The position numbers were made by a program, and so were the translations under genes. Below are positions 1 to 9,060 of a stretch of DNA of 51,540 nucleotides, in pieces. This DNA is from JAUWNP01 sp034430655 (GTDB lineage: Bacteria; Chloroflexota; Anaerolineae; B4-G1). The stretch spans positions 1-51,540 of the forward strand of contig DAOUEC010000064.1 in the NCBI GenBank assembly GCA_034430655.1. Reading direction: 5' to 3'. Below the pieces are notes generated by a model, which saw only the letters and a program-made list of their open reading frames with translations, had not been told where the DNA came from and did not search any database. Every line of letters begins with the position of its first letter. Within the stretch, counting starts at the first letter, position 1.

Positions 1-305
1 AAGAAGACGGTCTCCGTCGTGCCTCCAGTGCCGGTGAGGGCGAAGGTGAGGCTAGGGGCTAACTTGCTCTGACTCGAAACGTCGTTCACCCGCACGTTGG
101 GATACCAGTTTCGATCCAGCCGCGCCGTCCCCGGATCGCTCCAGACATCCACACCGTTCATGGTGCCTTGACAGAAGTCGGGGAAAGTGTCAGTGGACCA
201 TTCCGTGTACCCTCCCCCGGCGGCGCGGGTGGTCAGCAGGGCCAGGCCCAGCATCCCCAGCGCCAGGAATATCACGCTCAGTGCTTTCCAGCATCTCTTA
301 GACAT
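1..305 (-). CDS. Secreted protein of unknown function, N-terminal part
   Basis: An open frame runs from an ATG at 305 to the window edge (about 101 residues) with no stop. A strong ribosome binding site (AAGGAGG) lies just upstream, around 311-317. The N-terminus is a typical signal peptide: MSKR, then a hydrophobic stretch (VIFLALGMLGLALL), then TTRAAGGG as a likely cleavage region. The mature part (EWSTDTFPDFCQGTMNGVDV...) looks like an extracellular beta-rich domain; I cannot name a family. The C-terminus lies outside the window. Confidence 0.7.
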   Translation of the reverse strand, partial: MSKRCWKALSVIFLALGMLGLALLTTRAAGGGYTEWSTDTFPDFCQGTMNGVDVWSDPGTARLDRNWYPNVRVNDVSSQSKLAPSLTFALTGTGGTTETVF

Positions 306-990
306 AGTATGCCTCCTTAAAGAAAGTATTTTCCACTTATTATGGGCACTACATGGGTTCACTGCATCGCATCTCCCCTCCTTCGGTCCAAAGTTCGCAA
401 CTGTCACAGAGGTTGTGGCACCCCGCGAGGGGTCGAGGAGCCCGGTCACAGCGCGGGGACAGTAGCCGACCCAGCCGTTGTCCATATATCACGGTTGATC
501 CCGGCGAAGTGGAAGTAGGCACAGGTGCCGCAGCCCGGCGTCCGACACCATAGTATACCAATCCTCGAAGGTTTTGTACATGGGACATTGACCCATATTC
601 GCCTCTCCATCGTCCCATCTTGTCCTACGAGGACACGTAGTTGCTCAAAATGTCGGTAGCCTGCTTGCTTCTATCCATGCCGCGATGCTCCCGCTGGCGG
701 AACCTGCGATCATGCCGGAGCAGGAGCAACACACAAATAAGTGACCACCTGTGAGCCTTCGAGGGGACGCCTCGTCGCGTGGAGTGCGTCAGGGCACAGT
801 AAAGGTCCGGCGGAAATGCACCTCAGAACACCGGCAGTCAGCAGAGAGCAGCCAGCAGCAGGGTGCGGCGGTGATGCTTTCTCCCAGTTTTCACGTGTAG
901 CAGAGATTTCCTGAGAAATCTCAGTAGTACTACGGAGGAGGTTCTGGCAAACCGGGGCTATTCTCACGCCGCCTTCCGTAGTATTGGGGA
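306..990. other. Non-coding stretch with palindromes
   Basis: No frame here has a convincing start, ribosome binding site and protein-like composition. One minus-strand frame near 480-560 reads CRTPGCGTCAYFHFAGIN, but it lacks a start in frame and could be a decayed gene. Between 903 and 983 there are nested palindromes: GAGATTTC (903-910) pairs with GAAATCTC (915-922) over a CTGA loop, GTAGTACTAC (924-933) is self-complementary, and TACTACGGA (928-936) is complementary to TCCGTAGTA (975-983). Confidence 0.5.
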
Positions 991-1019
991 TTTACACAAC
1001 CGGGAGATTGCAGTATGAT
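991..1019 (+). promoter_or_regulatory. Sigma-70-type promoter for the signalling operon
   Basis: TTTACA (991-996) and TATGAT (1014-1019) are separated by 17 nt. Transcription would start near 1026, leaving a leader of about 165 nt before the response regulator at 1192. Confidence 0.6.
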
Positions 1020-1130
1020 TATTCTGCTACGGGCGATAGTACGTCACTTCTGCCGTAGAAAATGAATGTAGATTCTGGCCCGGTTCCCGGTGCAAAACGA
1101 CGTGGATCAGGCTTCCTGGCACCTCTGAGC

Positions 1131-1150
1131 GGCAGACTGGAAAGTCTGCC
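1131..1150 (+). promoter_or_regulatory. Perfect hairpin in the leader of the signalling operon
   Basis: GGCAGACT (1131-1138) and AGTCTGCC (1143-1150) form an 8-bp stem with a GGAA tetraloop. No U-run follows, so it is not a standard terminator. It sits about 40 nt upstream of the first start codon and may affect mRNA stability or be a dispersed palindrome. Confidence 0.55.
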
Positions 1151-1191
1151 TACCTTTGCATCAAAAATAGCCTACCGAAGAGAGGGAAACA

Positions 1192-1584
1192 ATGGAACCG
1201 ATAAAGGTCCTGATTGTGGATGATAACCCCACCTTCATTGGTATCATGCGCCGCTTTCTCTCCCGTTTCGCCGATATCAAGGTGGTGGCCGAAACCACCA
1301 GTGCCAAAGACGCGCTTGACCTGGCGCGAGAGGCATCTCCTCAAGTCGCGCTGGTGGACATCGCCATGCCGGAGATCAACGGCTTAACATTGACACGCAT
1401 GCTGCGGGAGGAACACCCCAACCTGGCCGTGATCCTCGTCACGCTGCTCGACACTACCCAATACCGCTCCGCCTCAGCAGAGGCAGGCGCGGCAGGCTTC
1501 GTAGCCAAACCTACCCTCAGCACCGACTTGGTGCCCCTCATCCGTCGCTACGCGCCGGAGGCGGAAAACCTTGCCTATGCTTAA
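1192..1584 (+). CDS. Stand-alone receiver-domain response regulator
   Basis: 130 residues, almost entirely one CheY-like receiver domain. The acidic pocket is D10-D11, the phospho-acceptor is D56 (in ALVDIAMPE), T84 is the conserved hydroxyl residue and K106 the conserved lysine (VAKP). There is no output domain, so it probably acts by phosphotransfer or protein contact. The start is fixed by AGAGGG (1181-1186), 5 nt before ATG. It overlaps the downstream kinase gene, so the two are probably translationally coupled and partners. The partnership is inferred from gene order. Confidence 0.88.
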   Translation: MEPIKVLIVDDNPTFIGIMRRFLSRFADIKVVAETTSAKDALDLAREASPQVALVDIAMPEINGLTLTRMLREEHPNLAVILVTLLDTTQYRSASAEAGAAGFVAKPTLSTDLVPLIRRYAPEAENLAYA

Positions 1585-4318
1585 TCCGGTCACCCTGGCG
1601 CCAACGGTGGATACAGAGAGCGCAGCCGGGAGTGCCGCGGATCCGCAGGCAGCCGCTCCCTATTCGCACATGGCACACTCAGCGTGGGAACTGGCCGTGC
1701 TATACGACATCGCCACCACTCTGGCTTCCACATTCGACCCCGAACGCATCTTCACACTATTGGTTGGGGGATTGGATGAGATGTTCAACGTGACAACCGT
1801 GGCGCTGGCTCTTAGCGACGAAGCCAAAGGAACGCTGCGGATCGAGGTGGTTGACAAACGCAAGCGGACGCCTCCCATCATATTACCCCTCGACGAGGGC
1901 GGGCTCGTAAGCCAAATCATCCGCACCGGCGAGCCGTTGTTGATTGAAGATCTCGCCGTGGCACAGGATGCGCTGCCACGTATCCCCTACACAAGCAGCG
2001 AGGCGCCCAGCACCTGGATGGGTGTGCCACTTATCATCCGGGATCGGGCCATCGGCGCACTCTCGGTTCAGAGCAATGAGCCCCACCGCTTCGACCGCCA
2101 CGACCTGCGTCTGCTCACCCAACTGGCTCAGCAGGTGGCCGTAGTGGTGGAGAATACCCGCTTGATGGAGACGCTGCGCCAGCAGGCAGAACAGATGGCC
2201 TTCGCCAACGAGACAATGCATGAAATCGCAGTACAGCACAGCGTCGCTGCTCTGACCCAGACATTGGCACAGAAAATCCAGGCTAACTTCGGATATGACC
2301 GTGTCTGTGTAGCCCTGTTGGAGGAGGCCGGGCTGAAGCCAGGCTTAAAGATCCGCGCCGCCGTACAAGCCCCAGGGGTCGACGACCGTACCCTGCCACC
2401 GTGGCAACCTGAAACCGAAAATAGCGCAGTCGCTCGCGTCATGACTAGCCACCAGACAGTGTTGGTGCCCATCAGCCTGGATAGACCGGATGACATGCCT
2501 GCTAACACCCTCGTCGGGGAGCAGCGATGCGAACTGGTGCTACCTCTGACTGCAAAAGGCCAGGTCATCGGCGTGCTGGATATCGTGGGTCTACACGACC
2601 CGCAGGATACTGGACGCCTGGAGTTAATGCAAGCACTGGCTGGCTCGCTGGCCATCGCCGTGAACCGGGCGCAACTCTTTGAAGCGGCTGAGACCGGTCA
2701 ACGTGAGGCACGCACCCTATATAGTCTGAGCCGCCAGATGACCTCGCTGGACCTGGAACGCATTCCAGAGCGGCTTCTGGAACAGTTGGGTAACTTGATC
2801 CCCAACGACGTTGCCGGGCTACTGGTTGCAATAGACGGCATACTACACAGTTTCTTCCACATCTCCCAGCCGGTGGGAGGGGCAGCGCTCAAGAAATTGG
2901 AACTGAGGATGCTCGATCACTGGCCCGCCCTCACATCGCCCGCACCGACCGCCGCCCCGATCCAGCGGCACGTGCAGGACGCGGAGGACGTTCTGCCTGA
3001 CGACACACCAGCGCTACATTCAGATATCTACGCCCTCCTGCTTGTAGGCGAGCGGCCACTGGGCGCGCTCACGGTTGCCCGCACAGGGCCAATGGAGTTC
3101 GAAGAGGCAGACCAGCGGCTCCTTTCCACCATCGCCAATCAGGCTGCGACGGCCATCGAGAACGCACTGTTGTACCGCAAGTTAAAGGGATACGCGGCCA
3201 GCCTCGAACAGCGGGTGGCCGAACGCACGGTTGAGATCGCCCGCCAGAAGGAACGCACCGAAGCGATCCTGCACAGTGTGGCCGATGCCGTGCTCGTCAC
3301 CGACCTGCAGGGAGAGATCACGCTTGCTAACGAGCGCGCCAGACACCTCCTGGATGGGCAATTGTGTGCCGAGGAACGAGAATACCTCATCGGTCGCGTC
3401 CGCGAATGGGGCCTCCGGGCCAGCGAGGGAGTGGATGAGATTGTCGAACTGGGCGATCTGGCGCTGCAGGCCCGGGCTACGCCCATCAGTGAGGAGGACC
3501 CCTCATTGGGATCCGTCGTCCTGCTCAGCGACGTCAGCCGGCTGCGGGAACTGGATCGCATGAAAACGCGGTTCGTGTCCAACGTCTCACACGAACTGCG
3601 CACTCCCATCTCCAACGTGAAACTTTATCTTTCGCTGCTGGAGAGAGGCAAACCGGAGAAGCGGGCACGATACCTGGAGGTCTTGCAACAAGAAAGCACA
3701 CGCCTGGAAACTCTAATCGAGACCCTCCTCGACCTCTCGCGGCTGGATGCAGGTCGGGCGCAGGTCATTCCTCGACCAGTCGTGCTTCAGGATCTGCTGG
3801 CGAATCTGGTGGAGATTCACCGGCAGGCGGCCGCAGCCAAAGACTCGCGCCTGGAAACCCAATTTCCACCCCAAGTCCCCCCGGCCAACGGCGACCGCAA
3901 CCAGATCATCCAGGTGCTGAGCAACCTGATCACCAACGCCATAAGTTACACTCCGCCGGGGGGCGAGATCGCCATCCGGCTGGGGACAGCGGAGGCCGAA
4001 GGTTGCCTGTATGTCACCATCACCGTCGCCGATAGCGGGATTGGGATCCCGCCGGGCGAACTGCCACACGTCTTCGATCGCTTCTTCCGAGGGGAGCAAG
4101 CCCAGATATCGGCTGTGCCTGGAACGGGCCTGGGATTAGCCATCGTGAAGGAGATCGTTGACCTGCACCAGGGGCGGATCGAGGTGGAGAGCGAAGTAGA
4201 CGAAGGAAGCACCTTCACGGTCTGGCTTCCCGCCGCAGCCCCGCCTCAAGATGCTGGGCAGCACTCAAACCCCGTCATCACCCAATCTGCAACCACACCA
4301 CAACGGAGTGCGCAGTGA
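1571..4318 (+). CDS. Multi-GAF/PAS sensor histidine kinase
   Basis: About 915 residues. Domain order: GAF-like modules (about 45-200, 215-370 and 375-530), a coiled linker (about 535-560), a PAS-like module (about 562-650), a HisKA dimerisation domain with phospho-acceptor H674 (SHELRTP), and a C-terminal HATPase with N box (LSNLITNA), G1 (DSGIGIP, about 820) and G2 (GTGLGLAIV, about 850). No transmembrane segment is seen, so it is probably cytoplasmic. The TTG at 1571 has GGAGG (1557-1561) at 9 nt. An ATG at 1577 is the alternative. The gene overlaps the end of the response regulator and its stop overlaps the next start. The signal sensed is unknown. Confidence 0.9.
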   Translation: MPMLNPVTLAPTVDTESAAGSAADPQAAAPYSHMAHSAWELAVLYDIATTLASTFDPERIFTLLVGGLDEMFNVTTVALALSDEAKGTLRIEVVDKRKRTPPIILPLDEGGLVSQIIRTGEPLLIEDLAVAQDALPRIPYTSSEAPSTWMGVPLIIRDRAIGALSVQSNEPHRFDRHDLRLLTQLAQQVAVVVENTRLMETLRQQAEQMAFANETMHEIAVQHSVAALTQTLAQKIQANFGYDRVCVALLEEAGLKPGLKIRAAVQAPGVDDRTLPPWQPETENSAVARVMTSHQTVLVPISLDRPDDMPANTLVGEQRCELVLPLTAKGQVIGVLDIVGLHDPQDTGRLELMQALAGSLAIAVNRAQLFEAAETGQREARTLYSLSRQMTSLDLERIPERLLEQLGNLIPNDVAGLLVAIDGILHSFFHISQPVGGAALKKLELRMLDHWPALTSPAPTAAPIQRHVQDAEDVLPDDTPALHSDIYALLLVGERPLGALTVARTGPMEFEEADQRLLSTIANQAATAIENALLYRKLKGYAASLEQRVAERTVEIARQKERTEAILHSVADAVLVTDLQGEITLANERARHLLDGQLCAEEREYLIGRVREWGLRASEGVDEIVELGDLALQARATPISEEDPSLGSVVLLSDVSRLRELDRMKTRFVSNVSHELRTPISNVKLYLSLLERGKPEKRARYLEVLQQESTRLETLIETLLDLSRLDAGRAQVIPRPVVLQDLLANLVEIHRQAAAAKDSRLETQFPPQVPPANGDRNQIIQVLSNLITNAISYTPPGGEIAIRLGTAEAEGCLYVTITVADSGIGIPPGELPHVFDRFFRGEQAQISAVPGTGLGLAIVKEIVDLHQGRIEVESEVDEGSTFTVWLPAAAPPQDAGQHSNPVITQSATTPQRSAQ

Positions 4319-5460
4319 AGCCAGGCATCCTGGTCGTTGAAGATGACGCAACGATGGCCGAGGGTATCTGCGATACGCTGGAACTGGCCGGCTATGAGGT
4401 TATGCTGGCCGCCAACGGACGGGAGGCTCTCGAGCGGCTGGCACAGCGCAAGCCAGACCTGATCCTCTCGGACATCATGATGGGAGAGATGGATGGCTAC
4501 GAATTCTGCCAGGCCGTGCAGTCCGAACCGGCCTGGGTGGACATTCCTTTCGTCTTCCTCACCGCCAAGCGCCGCCCGGATGACATACGACGCGGCAAAC
4601 AACTCGGCGTGGACGACTATCTGACCAAGCCTTTCCTACCAGAGGATCTGTTGGTAGTCGTGCAAGCCAAGATCGAGCGCGCCCAGGTGCGACAGGCCGT
4701 GGCCCGAGCCGAGATCACGACGCTCAAGGACGAACTGGCGATGGTGATCGCCCACGAGTTACGGACACCGCTGACGTACATCCGTGGTTACCTGGAATTG
4801 ATGGCCCATGATCACGACACTCTGACCGAGGAAGTACTGACAACTTACCTGCGCGGCATCAAGGTCGGGAGTGACCGGCTGGGACGGGTGGTACAAGATG
4901 TGCTCACCTGGTTAGCGATCCGCTCGGGCAAGGCGGCACATGACTACCAGTCGCTCGCCCGTGCCGATGAGCAACTGCCCGCGCTTTTGCACCTGGTAGT
5001 TGCTGGGTCTGCCGAGATAGCACAAGAACGCGGGGTAGAACTTGTCCCGGAGATAGCCCCCTCACTGCCACCTGTACGAGTGTGCCGCAAGCAGATCGAA
5101 GAGGTACTGCGGCGATTGCTGGACAACGCTATCAAGTTCTCCCCGGCAGAGAGCGGCGTGGTTAGAGTGGTGGCGCTGGAGACGCCCGAGGGGGTTCAGG
5201 TGAGCGTACAGGACCACGGGGTGGGGATTCCGGCTCACCAACTCCCTCACATCTTCGAACCGCTGTTCCAGGTCAACCGGGCGCAGTACGAGCAACAGGG
5301 CACAGGACTGGGGCTTGCCATCGCCCGCGCTTACGTGGAGTTACACGGCGGGCGCATTTGGGTCGAGAGCGAGCCTGGACAAGGCAGTACGTTCTACTTT
5401 ATGCTCCCCGAGGCCACAGAAGCACCAGAGCCCGACCAGACGCCGGTCACCGCTGCCTGA
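4315..5460 (+). CDS. Response regulator-histidine kinase fusion
   Basis: 381 residues: an N-terminal receiver (D10-D11 pocket, phospho-acceptor D53 in ILSDIMM, KPF lysine near 103), then HisKA with H147 (AHELRTP), then HATPase with LLDNAIKFS, DHGVGIP and GTGLGLAIA. The receiver lies ahead of the kinase core, an inverted hybrid often seen in phosphorelays. GTG at 4315 shares GTGA with the upstream stop, and GGAG lies just before it. With the two upstream genes it forms a receiver / kinase / receiver-kinase operon. Its last 67 nt overlap the 3' end of the opposite-strand aconitase-X gene. Confidence 0.88.
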   Translation: MKPGILVVEDDATMAEGICDTLELAGYEVMLAANGREALERLAQRKPDLILSDIMMGEMDGYEFCQAVQSEPAWVDIPFVFLTAKRRPDDIRRGKQLGVDDYLTKPFLPEDLLVVVQAKIERAQVRQAVARAEITTLKDELAMVIAHELRTPLTYIRGYLELMAHDHDTLTEEVLTTYLRGIKVGSDRLGRVVQDVLTWLAIRSGKAAHDYQSLARADEQLPALLHLVVAGSAEIAQERGVELVPEIAPSLPPVRVCRKQIEEVLRRLLDNAIKFSPAESGVVRVVALETPEGVQVSVQDHGVGIPAHQLPHIFEPLFQVNRAQYEQQGTGLGLAIARAYVELHGGRIWVESEPGQGSTFYFMLPEATEAPEPDQTPVTAA

Positions 5461-6653
5461 ATGCATTGCTCAACCGTCCCATAGCGCACCCTCAACCCTG
5501 AGTGGGAGGGCGCGTAGGTGGCTCCTTTGGCCGAGGGGGTCGCCAGGGTGCGAAGCGAGAGTTCCTGCATCGGGGCGACGACCACGCACATATCGGCCAC
5601 CACCCTTCCCCCGCTGGCCTCGACTGCGTCTACCAGTCCCTCCGCTTCGGCGATCTGCCGCACCTCCCGCGCTGTCGTGATCCACAACGCCGCCTTCACC
5701 CGTCGTCCGGCCAGCAGCCGCACCACCTCTGCAATCTGCTCCAGGCTGGCGTGCGGGCAGCCAAGCCAAACCAGGTCAATCTCACGGACGTCGGAATTGA
5801 GCGCGGCGTAGGCGGGTTGCAGATCGTCCACGACGAGCGTCTCGTGGCCTGGAGCCAGCATATCTGGCCGGGCGGCCTCGGGCGTGACCCCCGCGACGTG
5901 ATACAGCGCCACTGCGCCACTGGCCGCCATCGCCGCTCCCAGCGCCCTCAGGGCGGCATCGGAGGAGAGGGGTAACCCTGCCCCTACCTCCAGGCCCACG
6001 AAATACGGCACGCGGTTGCGGGCCGCCCTCCCGACCAGATACCCCAGTGCCCCAAAGTCGGAAAGTCCACGCACCGGGCAGCGCACGATCACCCGCAACG
6101 TGGCACGGCGGTTTTCGTCCAGATGCAGGCCACAGGCAGCGATGCGCCCCGTGATCCCCGCAGCCAGCGCACCCGGCCCGCCCTCCCGATTGGTGCGTGC
6201 CCCCAGTACTGAGTTGGCATAACTCACCGCCGAGGATTCCGCCCAGGCCACGTGCTCACCCTTATGGGGCACGTTGCCCACCAGGTAGGGCGCACAGGTG
6301 CAGGTCGTGCGCACACCCAGCCGCCGGTAGGCCTCAATCACTGCCAGTTGCCGGTGGGCGAACGATTCCGAAAAGCCTAGTTCCCGCCAGGCGTGCAGGT
6401 CCATCCCAGCCGGGTTCAGCGTCGCGGGCACGCGCACTCGCGCGCCCTGGTCGGCCCACTCGCGCAGGAACTCCAGCCCCGCCTCTCCCAGGTTGCGGTA
6501 ACTAACCCCCGCCACCTGGACGGAACCCACTGGCACCAGCCGCCGGGCACCGTAAATCTGCCCCAGCGTGACGACGATCTCCATCGCCTTGCGCACGCCA
6601 GGGCCGAAATCACCGCTCAGCATGGATTGCTCTTCAGCCGAGAGTTTCAGCAT
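5394..6653 (-). CDS. Aconitase X catalytic (large) subunit family protein
   Basis: 419 residues. It looks like the AcnX catalytic domain (DUF521), whose known members dehydrate cis-3-hydroxy-L-proline or, in archaea, mevalonate 5-phosphate. Conserved-looking blocks are TCTCAPYLVGNVPHKGEHVAW, split here as TCTCAPYLVGN and PHKGEHVAW, then ESSAVSYANSVLGARTNREG, VWLGCPHASLEQI, and DMCVVVAPM with its cysteine. The partner swivel domain (DUF126) is neither fused to it nor visible in the window, so the substrate cannot be assigned. It follows rsmI by 34 nt and may be co-transcribed. The last 22 codons lie over the end of the kinase gene on the other strand. Confidence 0.75.
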   Translation of the reverse strand: MLKLSAEEQSMLSGDFGPGVRKAMEIVVTLGQIYGARRLVPVGSVQVAGVSYRNLGEAGLEFLREWADQGARVRVPATLNPAGMDLHAWRELGFSESFAHRQLAVIEAYRRLGVRTTCTCAPYLVGNVPHKGEHVAWAESSAVSYANSVLGARTNREGGPGALAAGITGRIAACGLHLDENRRATLRVIVRCPVRGLSDFGALGYLVGRAARNRVPYFVGLEVGAGLPLSSDAALRALGAAMAASGAVALYHVAGVTPEAARPDMLAPGHETLVVDDLQPAYAALNSDVREIDLVWLGCPHASLEQIAEVVRLLAGRRVKAALWITTAREVRQIAEAEGLVDAVEASGGRVVADMCVVVAPMQELSLRTLATPSAKGATYAPSHSGLRVRYGTVEQCIQAAVTGVWSGSGASVASGSIK

Positions 6654-6687
6654 CTGGAGAACAGCGGATTGGCAGGATTAACGGATA

Positions 6688-7509
6688 TTATTGTGTTCTG
6701 AGGCCAAGCCGGTAGACTTCCGCACGGCTCCAACCAGAGGCAGCAGCGATGCGCCGGGCGGCGGCCGGACGGGACACACCTTGCGCCAGCAGTTCACCCA
6801 ACGCGGCCTGCACCCGCCCCTCATCCCAGCGCTCGTGCTCTTTCGACGCTCCACCGATGACGAGCGTGAACTCGCCCCGTGGCTCGACCTCGTCGAAGTG
6901 AGCCCGCGCCCCGGCGACAGTCCCCCGCCACACCTCCTCGTGCAACTTGGTCAGTTCGCGACAGACAGCCAGCGCCCGGTCACCCAGCACAGCCTCGACG
7001 TCGGCCAGGCTCTCGCGCAGCCGGTGGGGGGCCTCAAAGGCGATCAACGTGCGCTGCTCTCCCGCTACCTCGGCCAGCAGCCGGCGGCGCTCGCTCCGGC
7101 GTCGGGGCAGGAAACCCAGGTAGAGGAAACTGTCGCCGGGCAGGCCAGAGACGATCAGTGCAGTCACGGGAGCCGTAGGGCCTGGGACAGGCACAACCGA
7201 ATAGCCGCGCCCGATAGCAGTGCAGACGAGTTCGTAGCCGGGGTCAGAAAGCCCCGGCATCCCGGCTTCGGAGATCAGAGCCACGTCGCCTGTATCCAGC
7301 GCCCTCAGCACCGTCTCCAATTTCGTCAGTTTGTTGCCTTCGAAGTAACTGGTGATAGGAGTCTCAATCTCATAGCGCCGGGCGAGGATACGAGCCCGGC
7401 GGGTGTCTTCCGCAGCGATGAGCGTGACTTCCTTGAGGGTACGCAGAGCGCGGAGGGTGATGTCCTCCAGGTTGCCAATAGGCGTAGCGACCAGGTAGAG
7501 AGTACCCAT
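6688..7509 (-). CDS. rsmI: 16S rRNA (cytidine1402-2'-O)-methyltransferase
   Basis: 273 residues, normal family length. It uses S-adenosylmethionine to methylate the ribose of C1402 in the 16S rRNA decoding centre. The tetrapyrrole-methylase fold shows in LYLVATPIGNLEDIT at the start, AAEDTRRARIL, ALISEAGMPGLSDPGYELV, the SAM-binding VPVPGPTAPVTAL, and FEAPHRLRESL followed by CRELTKLHEE. A C-terminal helical extension follows GEFTLVIGG. ATG at 7509 is the family start. No clear Shine-Dalgarno is present, and the 74 nt upstream is a word-like repeat. Confidence 0.95.
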   Translation of the reverse strand: MGTLYLVATPIGNLEDITLRALRTLKEVTLIAAEDTRRARILARRYEIETPITSYFEGNKLTKLETVLRALDTGDVALISEAGMPGLSDPGYELVCTAIGRGYSVVPVPGPTAPVTALIVSGLPGDSFLYLGFLPRRRSERRRLLAEVAGEQRTLIAFEAPHRLRESLADVEAVLGDRALAVCRELTKLHEEVWRGTVAGARAHFDEVEPRGEFTLVIGGASKEHERWDEGRVQAALGELLAQGVSRPAAARRIAAASGWSRAEVYRLGLRTQ

Positions 7510-7583
7510 GGGGCAATGAACAATGAGTCAATGAACCATGAACCAATGACAGTCGCTAACGGCTAACTGCTGACCGCTAACGG
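7510..7583. repeat. Intergenic word-like repeat tract
   Basis: The gap between rsmI and the KaiC-like gene is made of near-repeats: variants of AATGAACAATGAGTCAATGA, then GCTAACGGCTAA and CCGCTAACGGCTA. Related words recur at 10131-10208 and 13259-13290. Confidence 0.7.
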
Positions 7584-8321
7584 CTATGGAAGCGCCCGGC
7601 GTGGAATGCCGCTGAGCAATCCCTCACGACCCTCGAAGACACCCAAGACCTTCAAGCCACCCGGGCCAATCTCGTAGCGGCAAATCTCCTTGTCGTGGTT
7701 GGAGCCCCGCATCTTTAGCACCACAACGGCACGCTGCATAGCGCTCTCGATCTCCACGTAGCGCAGCATGATGATGGCGTCCACGATGAACGAGAGGCCG
7801 CCTTTGTCTGCACGCCGATACCCGACGCGGTTCTCCTCACCCAGCAGCATCGCTGTGACTCCCTCCCGTCGCAGGCCATTCGCCACGGAGGTATAGACGT
7901 GGCGCAACTCCCGCGCGTCGTTGGTGAGACGATTAAAGTGGGTGACACTGTCGAGCACCAGCTGCTGGATGTTCGCGTCGAGGATCAATTGGTTGAGGCG
8001 GCTGCCGGGGGACTCCAGGTAGGCCAGGAAGACCTCCGGCGAGGTGAACATCAGGTGCAGTTTCCCGCTTGCCTCCAGTTCCTTCAGATTCCAGCCCAGC
8101 GCCTCAGCGTCGCGGTAGAGAGAACTGGGGAATTCCTCAAAGGATATGAGCAACCCCGGCTCGTTGTGCTTCGTCGCGCCGTGGATGAGGAACTGGAGCG
8201 CCAATGAGGTCTTCCCTGTGCCCGGCGCACCGCGCACCAGCACCATTGAGCCGGGCAGGAAGCCCCCGTCCAACATCTCATCAAGACCCTTGACCCCGGT
8301 GGTCACACGTCTATCTGTCAC
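7584..8321 (-). CDS. KaiC/RadA-like single-domain RecA-fold ATPase
   Basis: 245 residues, a single KaiC-type domain. The N-terminus reads TGVKGLDEMLDGGFLPGSMVLV, with the Walker A motif GAPGTGKTS at about 31-39. ISFEE supplies the KaiC-type glutamates, and QQLVLDSVTHF is Walker B. Circadian KaiC has two such domains and is accompanied by KaiA/KaiB, neither of which is seen here. Single-domain members are common in Chloroflexota and archaea and are often linked to signalling. The start is GTG at 8321 with GAGGTGG upstream. The gene lies 21 nt after the membrane-anchored protein. Confidence 0.85.
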   Translation of the reverse strand: MTDRRVTTGVKGLDEMLDGGFLPGSMVLVRGAPGTGKTSLALQFLIHGATKHNEPGLLISFEEFPSSLYRDAEALGWNLKELEASGKLHLMFTSPEVFLAYLESPGSRLNQLILDANIQQLVLDSVTHFNRLTNDARELRHVYTSVANGLRREGVTAMLLGEENRVGYRRADKGGLSFIVDAIIMLRYVEIESAMQRAVVVLKMRGSNHDKEICRYEIGPGGLKVLGVFEGREGLLSGIPRRALP

Positions 8322-8342
8322 ATTCCACCTCTCGTTGTTCTC

Positions 8343-9047
8343 TTAATGGTTCTGGGTAAACACTACGTAGCCCAGGGCCGCACCGCAATACCCGGGCAGG
8401 TCAATCACAATCTCATCCGAAATGGGGGGGTGGTCGTCCCGGTAAGGATTGTGGAGCTGCATCCGCACCTGCATAGACTTCGGGTGGTCATCAAAAGACC
8501 GCTCCCACGCAGCCTGATGGCCGTAGACGGTGTTGAAGTACGCATCAGCGCCAGAATTGACGACCACGTCAATACCTGCCCCCCAGATATGCACCGGGTA
8601 GCCAACGAGAGGGTTGCCGTCCAGGTCCTGCACGTGGCCTGCCACCCCCGTCCAACCACAGCCGTACTGTGGCGACCCCAGGGTTAGTTCATAGGTAAAA
8701 GGCCACGGGGAGCGCGTCGCCCGGGGGGTAGGTGTGACTGTGGGCGGGAACGTGGGGGTGGGCGGAAAGGTAGGCGTGACCGACGGCGTCAGCGTAGGGC
8801 CGGGAGTGTCGGTGGGAGGCGGGATCGGCGTGATGGTCGGGGTGTTGGTAGGCGTCCAGGTAGGCACGCCCGGCGTGGGCGTCTCCGCGGTCTCAGGCAA
8901 CTGGGCCAGGGGGATGAGAGTGGGCAGCGGGAGGGGATTTAAGACGTCGAAGGCGACGAGCCCGTAGAAGCCCACCAGACATACCGTGGCCACGAGCATC
9001 ACAATGGTCAGGACGTTAAAAAGCGCGGTTCTCCTGTCGTTATTCAT
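8343..9047 (-). CDS. Membrane-anchored protein with Pro/Thr-rich linker and beta-sandwich domain
   Basis: 234 residues. Residues about 8-32 form one transmembrane anchor. About 45-115 is a linker of repeated (P/T)PTxTP units, the extracellular stalk type typical of Chloroflexota. The C-terminal domain (about 118-234) starts YELTLGSPQYGCGWTGVAGHVQD and contains DLDGNPLVGYPVHIWG, a pattern like carboxypeptidase-regulatory or Ig-type modules. Two cysteines (GCGW and GYCG) could form a disulfide. The start ATG has AAGGAG about 8 nt upstream. The function is unknown. Confidence 0.75.
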   Translation of the reverse strand: MNNDRRTALFNVLTIVMLVATVCLVGFYGLVAFDVLNPLPLPTLIPLAQLPETAETPTPGVPTWTPTNTPTITPIPPPTDTPGPTLTPSVTPTFPPTPTFPPTVTPTPRATRSPWPFTYELTLGSPQYGCGWTGVAGHVQDLDGNPLVGYPVHIWGAGIDVVVNSGADAYFNTVYGHQAAWERSFDDHPKSMQVRMQLHNPYRDDHPPISDEIVIDLPGYCGAALGYVVFTQNH

Positions 9048-9060
9048 CGCTTGATCTCCT

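Noticed and set aside
480..570. Cysteine-rich minus-strand frame (CRTPGCGTCAYFHFAGIN)
   Set aside because: No start codon or ribosome site in frame, and the frame ends within 35 codons. Possibly a decayed gene, but not supportable.
7584..8321. Circadian clock kaiC
   Set aside because: Only one RecA-type domain and no kaiA or kaiB nearby.
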